This document shows positions 1 through 7,027 of a stretch of 41,964 nt of DNA, one piece after another. Below the pieces are notes generated by a model. That model was given only the letters and a program-made list of their open reading frames with translations. It ran no database searches and was not told where the DNA came from. This DNA comes from Deferribacteraceae bacterium UBA1873. GTDB taxonomy: Bacteria; Chrysiogenota; Deferribacteres; Deferribacterales; Flexistipitaceae. The translations under genes were made by a program, and so were the position numbers. The number at the start of each line of letters is the position of its first letter. The first letter of the stretch is position 1. The stretch is from contig DDHP01000045.1 in assembly GCA_002338145.1 (NCBI GenBank), positions 1 through 41,964 on the forward strand, written 5' to 3'.

Positions 1-10
1 TATGGAATTA

Positions 11-145
11 TGCAAAGGTCTCAGTTCTCGAAACAACTGGTTGTTTGCACAAATTTTTCAACCTAAAGGTTGAAGCTACGGGATGACCTTTTATAGCTGT
101 GCAAAGCTCTCACATTCTTGGAAACAATGATATGCTCAACTTTGC
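11..145. repeat. two degenerate copies of a ~40-bp inverted-repeat-ended unit
   Basis: A unit at 11-49 begins TGCAAAGGTCTCA and ends TTTGCA. A second unit at 100-145 begins TGCAAAGCTCTCA and ends CTTTGC. Both share a GAAACAA core, and each has ends that are reverse complements of each other, so each can fold into a hairpin. Between them, at 57-74, lies a perfect palindrome (TTCAACCT, AA, AGGTTGAA). No ORF covers this stretch. It may be the edge of a dispersed non-coding repeat family; its function is unknown. Confidence 0.45.
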
Positions 146-182
146 CTGCAGTATAAATGTGCTACGTGATGAGCATTTTGAG

Positions 183-563
183 TTATTCAAAGCTATTATT
201 TTTGACGTTATGCGGCAATAGTGTCGGTTTACCGTGATCACTGATATTAACAAAAGTTAATTTTGTGGTAAAGACTTCTTCTTCATTATAATTGTTGCTC
301 TGTGAAAAAACTTTGGCATTATAGGTAACTGAGGTGTTTCCTTCTTTTTCCTTTTCAATAATAAACCGCAGGATAGTGCCATTTTTTATTCGTTTTTTAA
401 ATGATATTTCATCCATAGCAACAGTTACAAAAGTTGAACCAGGGTACTCCAGGGTTGCAGCCATCCAGCCAAACTCATCCAGCCACTTGAGTAATACACC
501 TCCAAAAAGGTATCCGTGGTGATTTAAATGCTCAGGCCTGACCAAACGGTAATTTTCCATCAT
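183..563 (-). CDS. acyl-CoA thioesterase, hotdog fold (YciA/BFIT-like)
   Basis: This 126-residue protein most likely hydrolyses acyl-CoA thioesters in the cytoplasm. Its N-terminal third carries the hotdog-fold acyl-CoA hydrolase signature: RPEHLNHHGYLFGG followed by WLDEFGW. This is the family pattern HxNxxGxLFGG...W.DE, in which the Asn/Asp and Glu/Asp residues of paired subunits form the active site. The length fits a single-domain hotdog enzyme. It follows the IclR-family gene with an ATGA overlap, so the two are almost certainly co-transcribed and the regulator probably controls it. The ribosome site is weak, as expected for coupled translation. The acyl chain preferred cannot be told from the sequence. 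Confidence 0.8.
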   Translation of the reverse strand: MMENYRLVRPEHLNHHGYLFGGVLLKWLDEFGWMAATLEYPGSTFVTVAMDEISFKKRIKNGTILRFIIEKEKEGNTSVTYNAKVFSQSNNYNEEEVFTTKLTFVNISDHGKPTLLPHNVKNNSFE

Positions 564-1333
564 TTGCTGCCGAATTTCCCCGACAAAATTTTTGCTGCCT
601 CAGTTACTACAGGAACAACTTCATCGTGCATTCTTTTTTCACTCAATCGCTCCACCGGTGCACTAACACTTATACCGCCAATAACTTCATCCAAAAAATT
701 AAATACCGGTGCACCAACACATCTGACACCTACTTCATACTCTTCGTTATCAATAGCATAACCCTGCTCTTTGATTTTATCCAATTCTGCTTCCAGATTC
801 CCTACATCAGCAATAGTATTTTCTGTGACTTTTCTTAATCCGTTCTTATATAATTTTTCAATCTCATTTTTTGGTTTATATGCAAGTTGGGCTTTTCCCG
901 TTGCAGTTGCATACGCCGGTCCCACATTACCAATTCTGGGCAAAACTCTGACCGCGTGGTCCGACTCCACCATATTCAGATAAACAACGTTGCCATCCCG
1001 CAGGACACTAATATATACAGATTCATTCAGTTTTTCTTTGACCATAGTAAGTATTTGTACTGAGATTTCGATAAGATTCAGTTTATTTATATATGCCTGA
1101 GAAATCTGGAACGTTTTGACACCCAACCGGAAATTGCCAGTATACCTGTTGTACTCCACATAACCAAAACTTTCCAGGGTAGCCAGCAATTTATTAACAT
1201 TGCTTTTTGTTAGATTCAGTTTTGCTCCGACTTCACTCATACTGAGTTCCCCTTCTGTATCCCCCAGTAATCCCAATATATCAATTGCATTGTTGACTGC
1301 CTGAACGGCATATTCTGACTTTTCTCTTTTCAT
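560..1333 (-). CDS. IclR-family transcriptional regulator
   Basis: This 257-residue protein has the usual IclR layout. An N-terminal winged helix-turn-helix lies at about residues 10-70 (VNNAIDILGLLGD, then LNLTKSNVNKLLATLESFGYVEY). A C-terminal effector domain follows, with the family motifs ATGKAQLAY, YEVGVRCVGAPVFN and GGISVSAP. IclR proteins usually bind a small organic acid or acyl compound and act on neighbouring genes. Here the 4-nt overlap with the downstream thioesterase points to control of that enzyme. The upstream spacer contains a promoter and an AT-rich palindrome lying on its -10 element, which suggests autoregulation. The ligand is not predictable from the sequence. Confidence 0.9.
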   Translation of the reverse strand: MKREKSEYAVQAVNNAIDILGLLGDTEGELSMSEVGAKLNLTKSNVNKLLATLESFGYVEYNRYTGNFRLGVKTFQISQAYINKLNLIEISVQILTMVKEKLNESVYISVLRDGNVVYLNMVESDHAVRVLPRIGNVGPAYATATGKAQLAYKPKNEIEKLYKNGLRKVTENTIADVGNLEAELDKIKEQGYAIDNEEYEVGVRCVGAPVFNFLDEVIGGISVSAPVERLSEKRMHDEVVPVVTEAAKILSGKFGSK

Positions 1334-1346
1334 ATTATTCCTCGTT

Positions 1347-1367
1347 AATTAAAATATGGTTTTAATT
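1347..1367. promoter_or_regulatory. candidate IclR operator (palindrome)
   Basis: Eight-base arms AATTAAAA (1347-1354) and TTTTAATT (1360-1367) flank a 5-bp centre. It sits 13 bp upstream of the IclR start codon and overlaps the -10 hexamer of the predicted promoter, a normal position for an autorepressor. Binding by this protein is inferred only. Confidence 0.4.
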
Positions 1368-1391
1368 TATCATGCTTTTATTCTTTGTCAA
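1364..1391 (-). promoter_or_regulatory. sigma-70-type promoter for iclR-thioesterase
   Basis: On the minus strand a perfect TTGACA (1386-1391) is followed after 16 bp by TAAATT (1364-1369). It lies about 30 bp before the IclR start codon. The -35 is perfect and the -10 matches 4 of 6. Confidence 0.5.
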
Positions 1392-1448
1392 CGTTCTTAT
1401 TTTAGAAACTCAATCTCTATCAAAAAAAATTAGTATGTGCAATATTTT

Positions 1449-1955
1449 TTACATTAATTCTGTAATTTCATCAACTGGTTTACGCTTTTTCTCCTTTTTC
1501 TTTACACTATCATCAGGGTAGCCAAAAGTGATTAGCAAAACAGGGTCCTCATTTTTTAAATTTAGTGTATCTTTAACAATATTTTCATCGAAAGCTCCGA
1601 CATAACATGTACCTAATCCGGCTTCTGTTGCTGCCAGTACAAAATAATCTGCCAAAATTGTAACATCACACATGAGATAATTACGCCCATCTTTTCTTAT
1701 CCAGTTCTCATTTTCTAAACCACAAATTACCGCTACACCGGGTGCTTGTTTAAACCAGTCTTTAGGATATGCTTTATTAAGCTTTTCTTTTGTTTCTCCC
1801 TCAGTAACGATATAAATTTTCCACGGCTGTAAATTCACAGCGCTAGGCGCGAGCCGGGCTGTATTTATTACTTCCATCAATACGTCTTTTGGTACTTTTT
1901 CTTCTTTATATTTTCTCACACTAGCTCGTTGTTCAAATAATTCTTTTACTCTCAT
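1449..1955 (-). CDS. nitroreductase-family NAD(P)H:FMN oxidoreductase
   Basis: This 168-residue flavoprotein belongs to the nitroreductase superfamily. The N-terminus has the FMN-phosphate binding pattern RASVRKYK, then TARLAPSAVNLQPWKIYIV. The C-terminal half has AATEAGLGTCYVGAF and LLITFGYPD, matching the usual GLG and G.P segments. Such enzymes work as FMN-containing dimers and reduce nitro compounds, quinones or flavins; the real substrate is unknown. I chose the ATG at 1955 because GAGGTG lies 6 nt upstream. A GTG at 1964 also opens the frame but is part of that ribosome site. The gene is divergent from the ferredoxin-like gene at 2013, with a spacer of only 57 bp. Confidence 0.85.
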   Translation of the reverse strand: MRVKELFEQRASVRKYKEEKVPKDVLMEVINTARLAPSAVNLQPWKIYIVTEGETKEKLNKAYPKDWFKQAPGVAVICGLENENWIRKDGRNYLMCDVTILADYFVLAATEAGLGTCYVGAFDENIVKDTLNLKNEDPVLLITFGYPDDSVKKKEKKRKPVDEITELM

Positions 1956-2012
1956 TGATTTCACCTCGCTTTTCCATTATTATTTGAAGACATTAACATA
2001 AGGAGGCCTATT

Positions 2013-3086
2013 ATGTCATCAGAAGTTTTTTATTCAAGCTTGGAAAATAAGCGTCTACAGTCACCTTTAAATAAGCTTAAGCGTTTATTTAATAAATGTT
2101 CAAAAAATTTAGATTTTGAAAGTAAGCAATTAACAGCAATAAAAACACATTTTGGTGAGTATGGTAATACAGCTTTTATAAAACCAGTTTATTTGCGCCC
2201 GATTATTGATCAAGTAATGAAACTACAGCTTAAACCCTTTTTAGTTGATACTAATACACTTTATGTTGGAATGAGAACAAATACAGTGGATCATCTGCAC
2301 AATGCTGCTTTAAATGGTTTTAACTATTCCACCTTTCAAATTCCTGTCGTTATTGCTGATGGTTTGCGTGGTGAAAATACTGTGGATGTTAAAATAGAGA
2401 ATGGGGAAATTTTAGATATTGCTAAGGTAGCTTCTGATATATATCATGCTGATGCTATGGTAGTCGTTTCACATTTCAAAGGTCATGAGCTCTCAGGAAT
2501 AGGTGGTGCTATTAAAAACCTTTCTATGGGGTGTGCCAGCAGACAAGGCAAACTTATTATGCACTCAACTTCAAAACCTGTAGTAAATACTGATAAATGC
2601 ACGTCCTGCGGTTTGTGTGCCGAAAACTGTGCTGCTGATGCTATACTTCTTGAGCCTAAAGCAAGAATTACTGATAAATGTACAGGATGCACCAGATGTG
2701 TTGCCGTTTGCCCAGAAAGCACTATTGAGATTGACTGGAATGAAAGTTCTGAGAATACTCAAAAGAAGATGGCAGAGTATGCTAAAGCCGTTCACTCGTT
2801 ATTTCCCAATAGAATATTTTTTATTAATATTATAACTGATGTAGCACCAACCTGTGACTGTTTTCCTGCTAATGATCAATCTGTGTGCCCTGATATAGGT
2901 TTTTTATCTTCTACAGATCCTGTAGCGGCTGATAAGGCATCTTATGATTTGGTAGCTAAAAACTCAAAAGGTGGACAGGACCCTTTTAGCAGGATATATA
3001 CAGAAATTGACCCACTTATTCAGCTTAAACATGCTGAAAAAATAAGCTTAGGTTCACTAAATTATGATTTAAAAACGGTAAAATAA
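2013..3086 (+). CDS. DUF362 protein with two [4Fe-4S] ferredoxin motifs
   Basis: This 357-residue iron-sulfur protein has a DUF362-type domain covering roughly residues 20-190. It includes KTHFGEYGN, FLVDTNTLYVG, VVSHFKGHELSGIGGAIKNLSMGCA and a later SSTDPVAADKASYDLV segment. A bacterial 2[4Fe-4S] insert begins at Cys196 (CTSCGLCAENC) and Cys223 (CTGCTRCVAVCP). Proteins of this class are annotated as Fe-S cluster binding and are thought to act in electron transfer; no precise reaction is established. AAGGAGG sits just before the ATG. No signal peptide is visible, so it is cytoplasmic. It converges on the lipoprotein gene at 3105 with an 18-bp gap. Confidence 0.85.
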   Translation: MSSEVFYSSLENKRLQSPLNKLKRLFNKCSKNLDFESKQLTAIKTHFGEYGNTAFIKPVYLRPIIDQVMKLQLKPFLVDTNTLYVGMRTNTVDHLHNAALNGFNYSTFQIPVVIADGLRGENTVDVKIENGEILDIAKVASDIYHADAMVVVSHFKGHELSGIGGAIKNLSMGCASRQGKLIMHSTSKPVVNTDKCTSCGLCAENCAADAILLEPKARITDKCTGCTRCVAVCPESTIEIDWNESSENTQKKMAEYAKAVHSLFPNRIFFINIITDVAPTCDCFPANDQSVCPDIGFLSSTDPVAADKASYDLVAKNSKGGQDPFSRIYTEIDPLIQLKHAEKISLGSLNYDLKTVK

Positions 3087-3104
3087 ATCATATTTTACTT
3101 ATTT

Positions 3105-4580
3105 TTAATTTGTAAAGCCCTGATATGGTTTTTTATTTAAATCTTCGTTAGAAGGTAAATCTTTTACTTTAACCTGTAGCATCTCATCAATTATTAACCT
3201 ATGAATCTTTCTTCTAACTTTGTTTTCATTTATATCTTCAATCGAACTGACATAATTAACATTTTTATACCTAACCTCTTTCTGTAGAAACCTTACCATA
3301 TCATATCCTATAAAAGCCTTACTCCCTGGTTTTTTGGTGTAAATTTTTTGGTAACTTTTTAAAAAATTATTGCTATTTTTCTCGTTTTTTGCATTTATAA
3401 ATGTAAATATTTCTACATTTTTAAAGTAGTCAATAAAATCTTCTTTTTCATAAATACCTGTATAAATATCGGTTATAATATAAATTTTGCTCATTTTCTC
3501 ACTTGGAGATATGTATCTTACTAATGGGAGAAATTTTGTCATTTCCTTTTCTGTCCCTATACCGATAAAGCACTTTTTGGCATTTTTTGTATCATCCAGC
3601 ATGTATCTCAAAGACTTAAAAGATTCTGCCTCATAGTTTTCAAACTGCAGATTTTTTATTTTACCTTCAAGCAAAGATTTGGCATATATACCTTCATCTA
3701 CATATTGGTCATTGACACCTACTACTACATCATCACATGTATCATCCTTGACAATTTGTGCAATTTTTTTCACCGCAGGCTTATAGTTTATCTTAAAATT
3801 AATAGTTCTATCCTGTAAGTGCACTTTCTGATTTTTAATATTTATTAAGTAATTCCCGCTCTCCACTGTATCTGTATGTACATCGATTGCCGTTCTATTA
3901 TCATTTCCGGCAGCTAAGATTATACCTTTAAAAGCCTCATCTTCATAGTTTCCCTCAACAACGCTGATTCTAAGTTGCTTTGGTTTCCTATCTTCAATAC
4001 TATCTGATGTTTTTTTATTTTTCTGTTTTTTTACTATAGTGGGTGCTTCTTTTGCGTTTATATCTTTTGGGTTAACTTTTACTGGTTTTCCCATTTTTGT
4101 ATCTTTTAGCTCTTTTAGGCAAAATTCTTTGCCCTTATCACAACTTTTGTTAATCAAAAATTTACTTAAATCATCATTGCTCGTTACTTCTCCTGCAATT
4201 TTGCTGTACTCAGGATTATTTTCTGATTTTAGAATTGAAGCCATCCACACAGAACCCGCTGTTCGTATGTCACCATGCAAGTCTTTTACATATTTATTGA
4301 GGTACTTTTTACTTTTATTAAATTCGCCTATTTTATAATAGTAACCACCTAAAAGGGTTCCCGCCACATTTTTAATATTATCACTCGCTGTATTTGAAAT
4401 AACATCTTTTAATTTTGTTTCATCAGTTTTTTCAGCTTCTTTTGTAATATAATATCTCACTGAAATATTATAGGACTGTTCGATGCTATCTGGATATTGA
4501 CTTAGAGTGCACGAAATAACAAGACTAAGTCCTGTATATAAAAGTATAAGTCCTTTTAATCGGCTCTTCAATTCTAACAT
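3105..4580 (-). CDS. LpoA-like lipoprotein with type-1 periplasmic-binding fold
   Basis: This is a 491-residue exported protein. A basic start and hydrophobic stretch end in a lipobox with the modified Cys at residue 24 (LVISC), predicting a lipid-anchored envelope protein. An N-terminal part rich in short helices (ISVRYYITKEAEK, LGGYYYKIGEFNKSKKYLN) looks TPR-like. From about residue 200 there is a periplasmic-binding-protein type 1 domain (KQLRISVVEGNYEDEAFKGIILA ... AFIGYDMVRFL). This order resembles LpoA, the outer-membrane activator of penicillin-binding protein 1A, but an ABC-transporter-like receptor is also possible. I prefer the ATG at 4580, which lies 7 nt after GGAG; the ATG at 4586 is too close to it. 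The gene overlaps the 3' end of rsmG by 56 nt. Confidence 0.65.
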   Translation of the reverse strand: MLELKSRLKGLILLYTGLSLVISCTLSQYPDSIEQSYNISVRYYITKEAEKTDETKLKDVISNTASDNIKNVAGTLLGGYYYKIGEFNKSKKYLNKYVKDLHGDIRTAGSVWMASILKSENNPEYSKIAGEVTSNDDLSKFLINKSCDKGKEFCLKELKDTKMGKPVKVNPKDINAKEAPTIVKKQKNKKTSDSIEDRKPKQLRISVVEGNYEDEAFKGIILAAGNDNRTAIDVHTDTVESGNYLINIKNQKVHLQDRTINFKINYKPAVKKIAQIVKDDTCDDVVVGVNDQYVDEGIYAKSLLEGKIKNLQFENYEAESFKSLRYMLDDTKNAKKCFIGIGTEKEMTKFLPLVRYISPSEKMSKIYIITDIYTGIYEKEDFIDYFKNVEIFTFINAKNEKNSNNFLKSYQKIYTKKPGSKAFIGYDMVRFLQKEVRYKNVNYVSSIEDINENKVRRKIHRLIIDEMLQVKVKDLPSNEDLNKKPYQGFTN

Positions 4581-5118
4581 TTTCATACTCCATATGTTTT
4601 TTCTCCAACAGTCCCGATGCAGCCTTTAGCTCATCATTTACTCGTTCACCTTTATACAAAAGTATAGTGCTTGTTTCATGTGAAACATTTTTTGTCCATT
4701 TTATTATATTTTTTACATTGGAAACACCCCGTGATGTTATTAAGTCACATTTGGGTTGGGTCAAATTTTCCACCCTGTCAATAATCACAAAGACATTCTT
4801 CAGCCCTAAGATGTCAATCATTTTCTCCAGAAATTTCCCCTTTTTTCTGATACTTTCCACAAGGTACACATTACAGTCAGGATGAATCAGCCCTATAGGG
4901 ATTCCAGGAAACCCTCCTCCACTTCCCACATCAAGAACAGTATGAAAATTAAAATCTTTTATTGTAAAAATATAAATACTATCTAAAAAATGTTTTAGGT
5001 AAAATTCATCCTTATTGCTGATACTTGTTAAATTGTGCACTGACTCCTGATGCAATTTGTAGATGACATGAAATTTTTCTTCCACGTCAGGTGATATTTC
5101 CAATTGATTAAAGGACAT
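4525..5118 (-). CDS. rsmG: 16S rRNA (guanine527-N7)-methyltransferase RsmG
   Basis: RsmG (GidB) uses S-adenosylmethionine to methylate N7 of G527 in 16S rRNA; loss of the family member gives low-level streptomycin resistance. The SAM-binding motif I is clear at residues 63-72 (DVGSGGGFPG), followed by GLIHPDCNVYLVES, KGKFLEKM and LITSRGVSN. At 197 residues it is slightly shorter than typical members. It begins 4 nt after the mnmG stop codon, in the widespread mnmE-mnmG-rsmG order. The reading frame contains a 16-bp parS-like palindrome (4672-4687) coding for part of VSHET. In many bacteria parA and parB follow rsmG; here a lipoprotein gene does. Confidence 0.93.
   Translation of the reverse strand: MSFNQLEISPDVEEKFHVIYKLHQESVHNLTSISNKDEFYLKHFLDSIYIFTIKDFNFHTVLDVGSGGGFPGIPIGLIHPDCNVYLVESIRKKGKFLEKMIDILGLKNVFVIIDRVENLTQPKCDLITSRGVSNVKNIIKWTKNVSHETSTILLYKGERVNDELKAASGLLEKKHMEYENVRIEEPIKRTYTFIYRT
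4672..4687. other. parS-like ParB-binding site inside rsmG
   Basis: The 16-mer TGTTTCATGTGAAACA differs from the conserved bacterial parS sequence (TGTTTCACGTGAAACA) at one central base. It lies in the rsmG coding sequence, about 2.3 kb from the perfect copy at 7004. The parS motif is known to bind ParB and nucleate chromosome-partition complexes near origins; occupancy here is inferred. Confidence 0.75.
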
Positions 5119-5122
5119 GGCA

Positions 5123-6976
5123 CTAATTCCTCAATTTTTCAATATAGATATGCAAAAGAGAAATGGCAGCAGGTGTCATACCCTTAATTCTACTGGCCTG
5201 CCCGAGTGTGGAAGGTCGGATATGCTCTAGTTTTTCCACATATTCTCTTCTCAACCCTTTGATATTATTATAATTTATATTTTCAGGTATTCTGACATTT
5301 TCTATCCTATTATATTTTTTAACATCACCTTCCTGTTTTTTTATATATCCCTCGTATCTGATAATGGTTTCTGCCATCTTAGAAACTTTGTCTGAATATG
5401 TTTTCTTAAGGAAAGAATTAATATCACCAAATCCCACCTCAGGTCTCTTTAATAGTTGATAAAGGTTAACCGATTCTTTTAACGAGACCCCTTTTTCACT
5501 TAATAACGAATCTGAAATATCTGATTGTTTAACAAACGTTTCCTTCAGCTCATCCAATAATTCGTTAAGAGACTGTTTCTCTGAGGTAAAACGCTTAAAG
5601 CGCTTTTCAGCAATCAAGCCAAGTTCTTTGCCTTTATCGATAAGTCTGAATTCTGCATTATCCTCACGCAAAAGCAACCTGAATTCACCCCTTGAATGAA
5701 AAATGCGGTAGGGCTCATCAACACCTTTGGTTACCAAATCATCTATCATAACACCTATATAACTTTCATCCCTGCCCAAGACAAATTCCTTTTTGCTGTA
5801 TGAAAGAACAGCATTAACTGCTGCAACAAAACCCTGCACAGCAGCTTCTTCATAGCCTGTTGTACCATTAATCTGACCAGCAAAATACAGACCATTAATT
5901 TTTTTTGTCTCCAGTGTGTTTTTCAGTTCGGTTGGCTGTACAAAGTCATATTCTATTGCATAGGCCGGTCTTACAAACTGAACATTTTCAAGTCCAGGTA
6001 CTGTTCTGTAAAGAGCGTACTGAACATCAATGGGTAGTGATGACGAAAGACCGTTCACATAAAACTCTTTTGATATAAGACCCTCTGGCTCCAAAAAAAC
6101 CTGGTGTCTATCCTTATCAGGAAATTTCTTGACTTTGTCTTCTATAGAGGGGCAGTATCTTGGCCCGATACCTTTAATAATGCCAGAATACAAAGGAGAC
6201 CTGTGCATGTTTTCGGAAATGACTTTATGTGTATTTTCATTTGTATAAGTAATAAAACAGAATTTCTGCGGTAAACTTAACTGCTCAGTTTCAAAAGAGA
6301 AAAATGAAGGATTTGCATCCCCCTTTTGCTCTACAGTCTTGCTGAAATCAATGGAGCCCTCAAAGACTCTGGCCGGTGTCCCGGTCTTTAAGCGCTGAAA
6401 TTTAAATCCTGCTGCCCTCAACGACTCCACCAATCGTACAGAGGAAAACTCATTTGCTCTGCCAGCAGCGTATCTATTTTCTCCGATATGAATAAGACCG
6501 TTTAAAAACGTTCCAGTACACAGTATAACTTTTTTACAGTGGTGTACATCTCCAGCATCAGTCCTTACTCCATCAACTGCATTACCATCCCAAAGGATAT
6601 CAACAGCTGATCCCTGACAAACAGCAAGTTGTGGAGTGGAAAATAGTGTATTTGACATTACTTCTCTGTATTTCGCCTTATCTGCCTGTGCTCGAGAACT
6701 CCGCACCGCCGGGCCCTTTTTTGTATTAAGGAGCCTGAACTGAATACCGGTTGCATCTATGCATTTGGCCATTTCACCACCAAGAGCATCCAAATCCCTT
6801 ACAAGATTACCCTTTGCAAGCCCTCCTATGGCAGGATTGCAACTCATTTGTGCTATTGTTTCGATATAAATGCTAATAAGCAATGTCTTAGCACCCATCC
6901 TGGCAGATGCTAAGGCAGCTTCACAACCAGCATGACCGGCACCAATAACAATTACATCGTAATAATATTTATTCAT
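5123..6976 (-). CDS. mnmG: tRNA uridine-5-carboxymethylaminomethyl modification enzyme MnmG (GidA)
   Basis: MnmG is the FAD-dependent partner of MnmE. Together they install the carboxymethylaminomethyl group at U34 of certain tRNAs. The N-terminal dinucleotide fold shows GAGHAG at residues 12-17, followed by MSCNPAIGGLAKG, KTGTPARV and PRYCPSIEDKV, the last carrying a conserved Cys. A C-terminal helical domain ends in LGQASRIKGMTPAAISLL. The chosen ATG at 6976 gives 617 residues starting MNKYYYDVIVIG, with AGG 8 nt upstream. A TTG six codons earlier opens the frame but lacks a ribosome site. The 51-bp spacer to mnmE contains the perfect parS palindrome. Confidence 0.95.
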   Translation of the reverse strand: MNKYYYDVIVIGAGHAGCEAALASARMGAKTLLISIYIETIAQMSCNPAIGGLAKGNLVRDLDALGGEMAKCIDATGIQFRLLNTKKGPAVRSSRAQADKAKYREVMSNTLFSTPQLAVCQGSAVDILWDGNAVDGVRTDAGDVHHCKKVILCTGTFLNGLIHIGENRYAAGRANEFSSVRLVESLRAAGFKFQRLKTGTPARVFEGSIDFSKTVEQKGDANPSFFSFETEQLSLPQKFCFITYTNENTHKVISENMHRSPLYSGIIKGIGPRYCPSIEDKVKKFPDKDRHQVFLEPEGLISKEFYVNGLSSSLPIDVQYALYRTVPGLENVQFVRPAYAIEYDFVQPTELKNTLETKKINGLYFAGQINGTTGYEEAAVQGFVAAVNAVLSYSKKEFVLGRDESYIGVMIDDLVTKGVDEPYRIFHSRGEFRLLLREDNAEFRLIDKGKELGLIAEKRFKRFTSEKQSLNELLDELKETFVKQSDISDSLLSEKGVSLKESVNLYQLLKRPEVGFGDINSFLKKTYSDKVSKMAETIIRYEGYIKKQEGDVKKYNRIENVRIPENINYNNIKGLRREYVEKLEHIRPSTLGQASRIKGMTPAAISLLHIYIEKLRN

Positions 6977-7003
6977 ATTAGTAACCTGCATCAAAATGTA
7001 AAA

Positions 7004-7019
7004 TGTTTCACGTGAAACA
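7004..7019. other. parS centromere-like site, perfect consensus
   Basis: The sequence TGTTTCACGTGAAACA is identical to the universal bacterial parS consensus. The dyad extends to 22 bp (7001-7022) with no mismatch. It occupies the mnmE-mnmG spacer, close to the origin-type cluster, where parS sites are normally found. ParB binds it and spreads from it; SMC loading usually follows. Confidence 0.92.
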
Positions 7020-7027
7020 TTTCATTC

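Noticed and set aside
1956..1964. GTG start extending the nitroreductase by three codons
   Set aside because: The GTG is part of the ribosome-binding site of the ATG at 1955.
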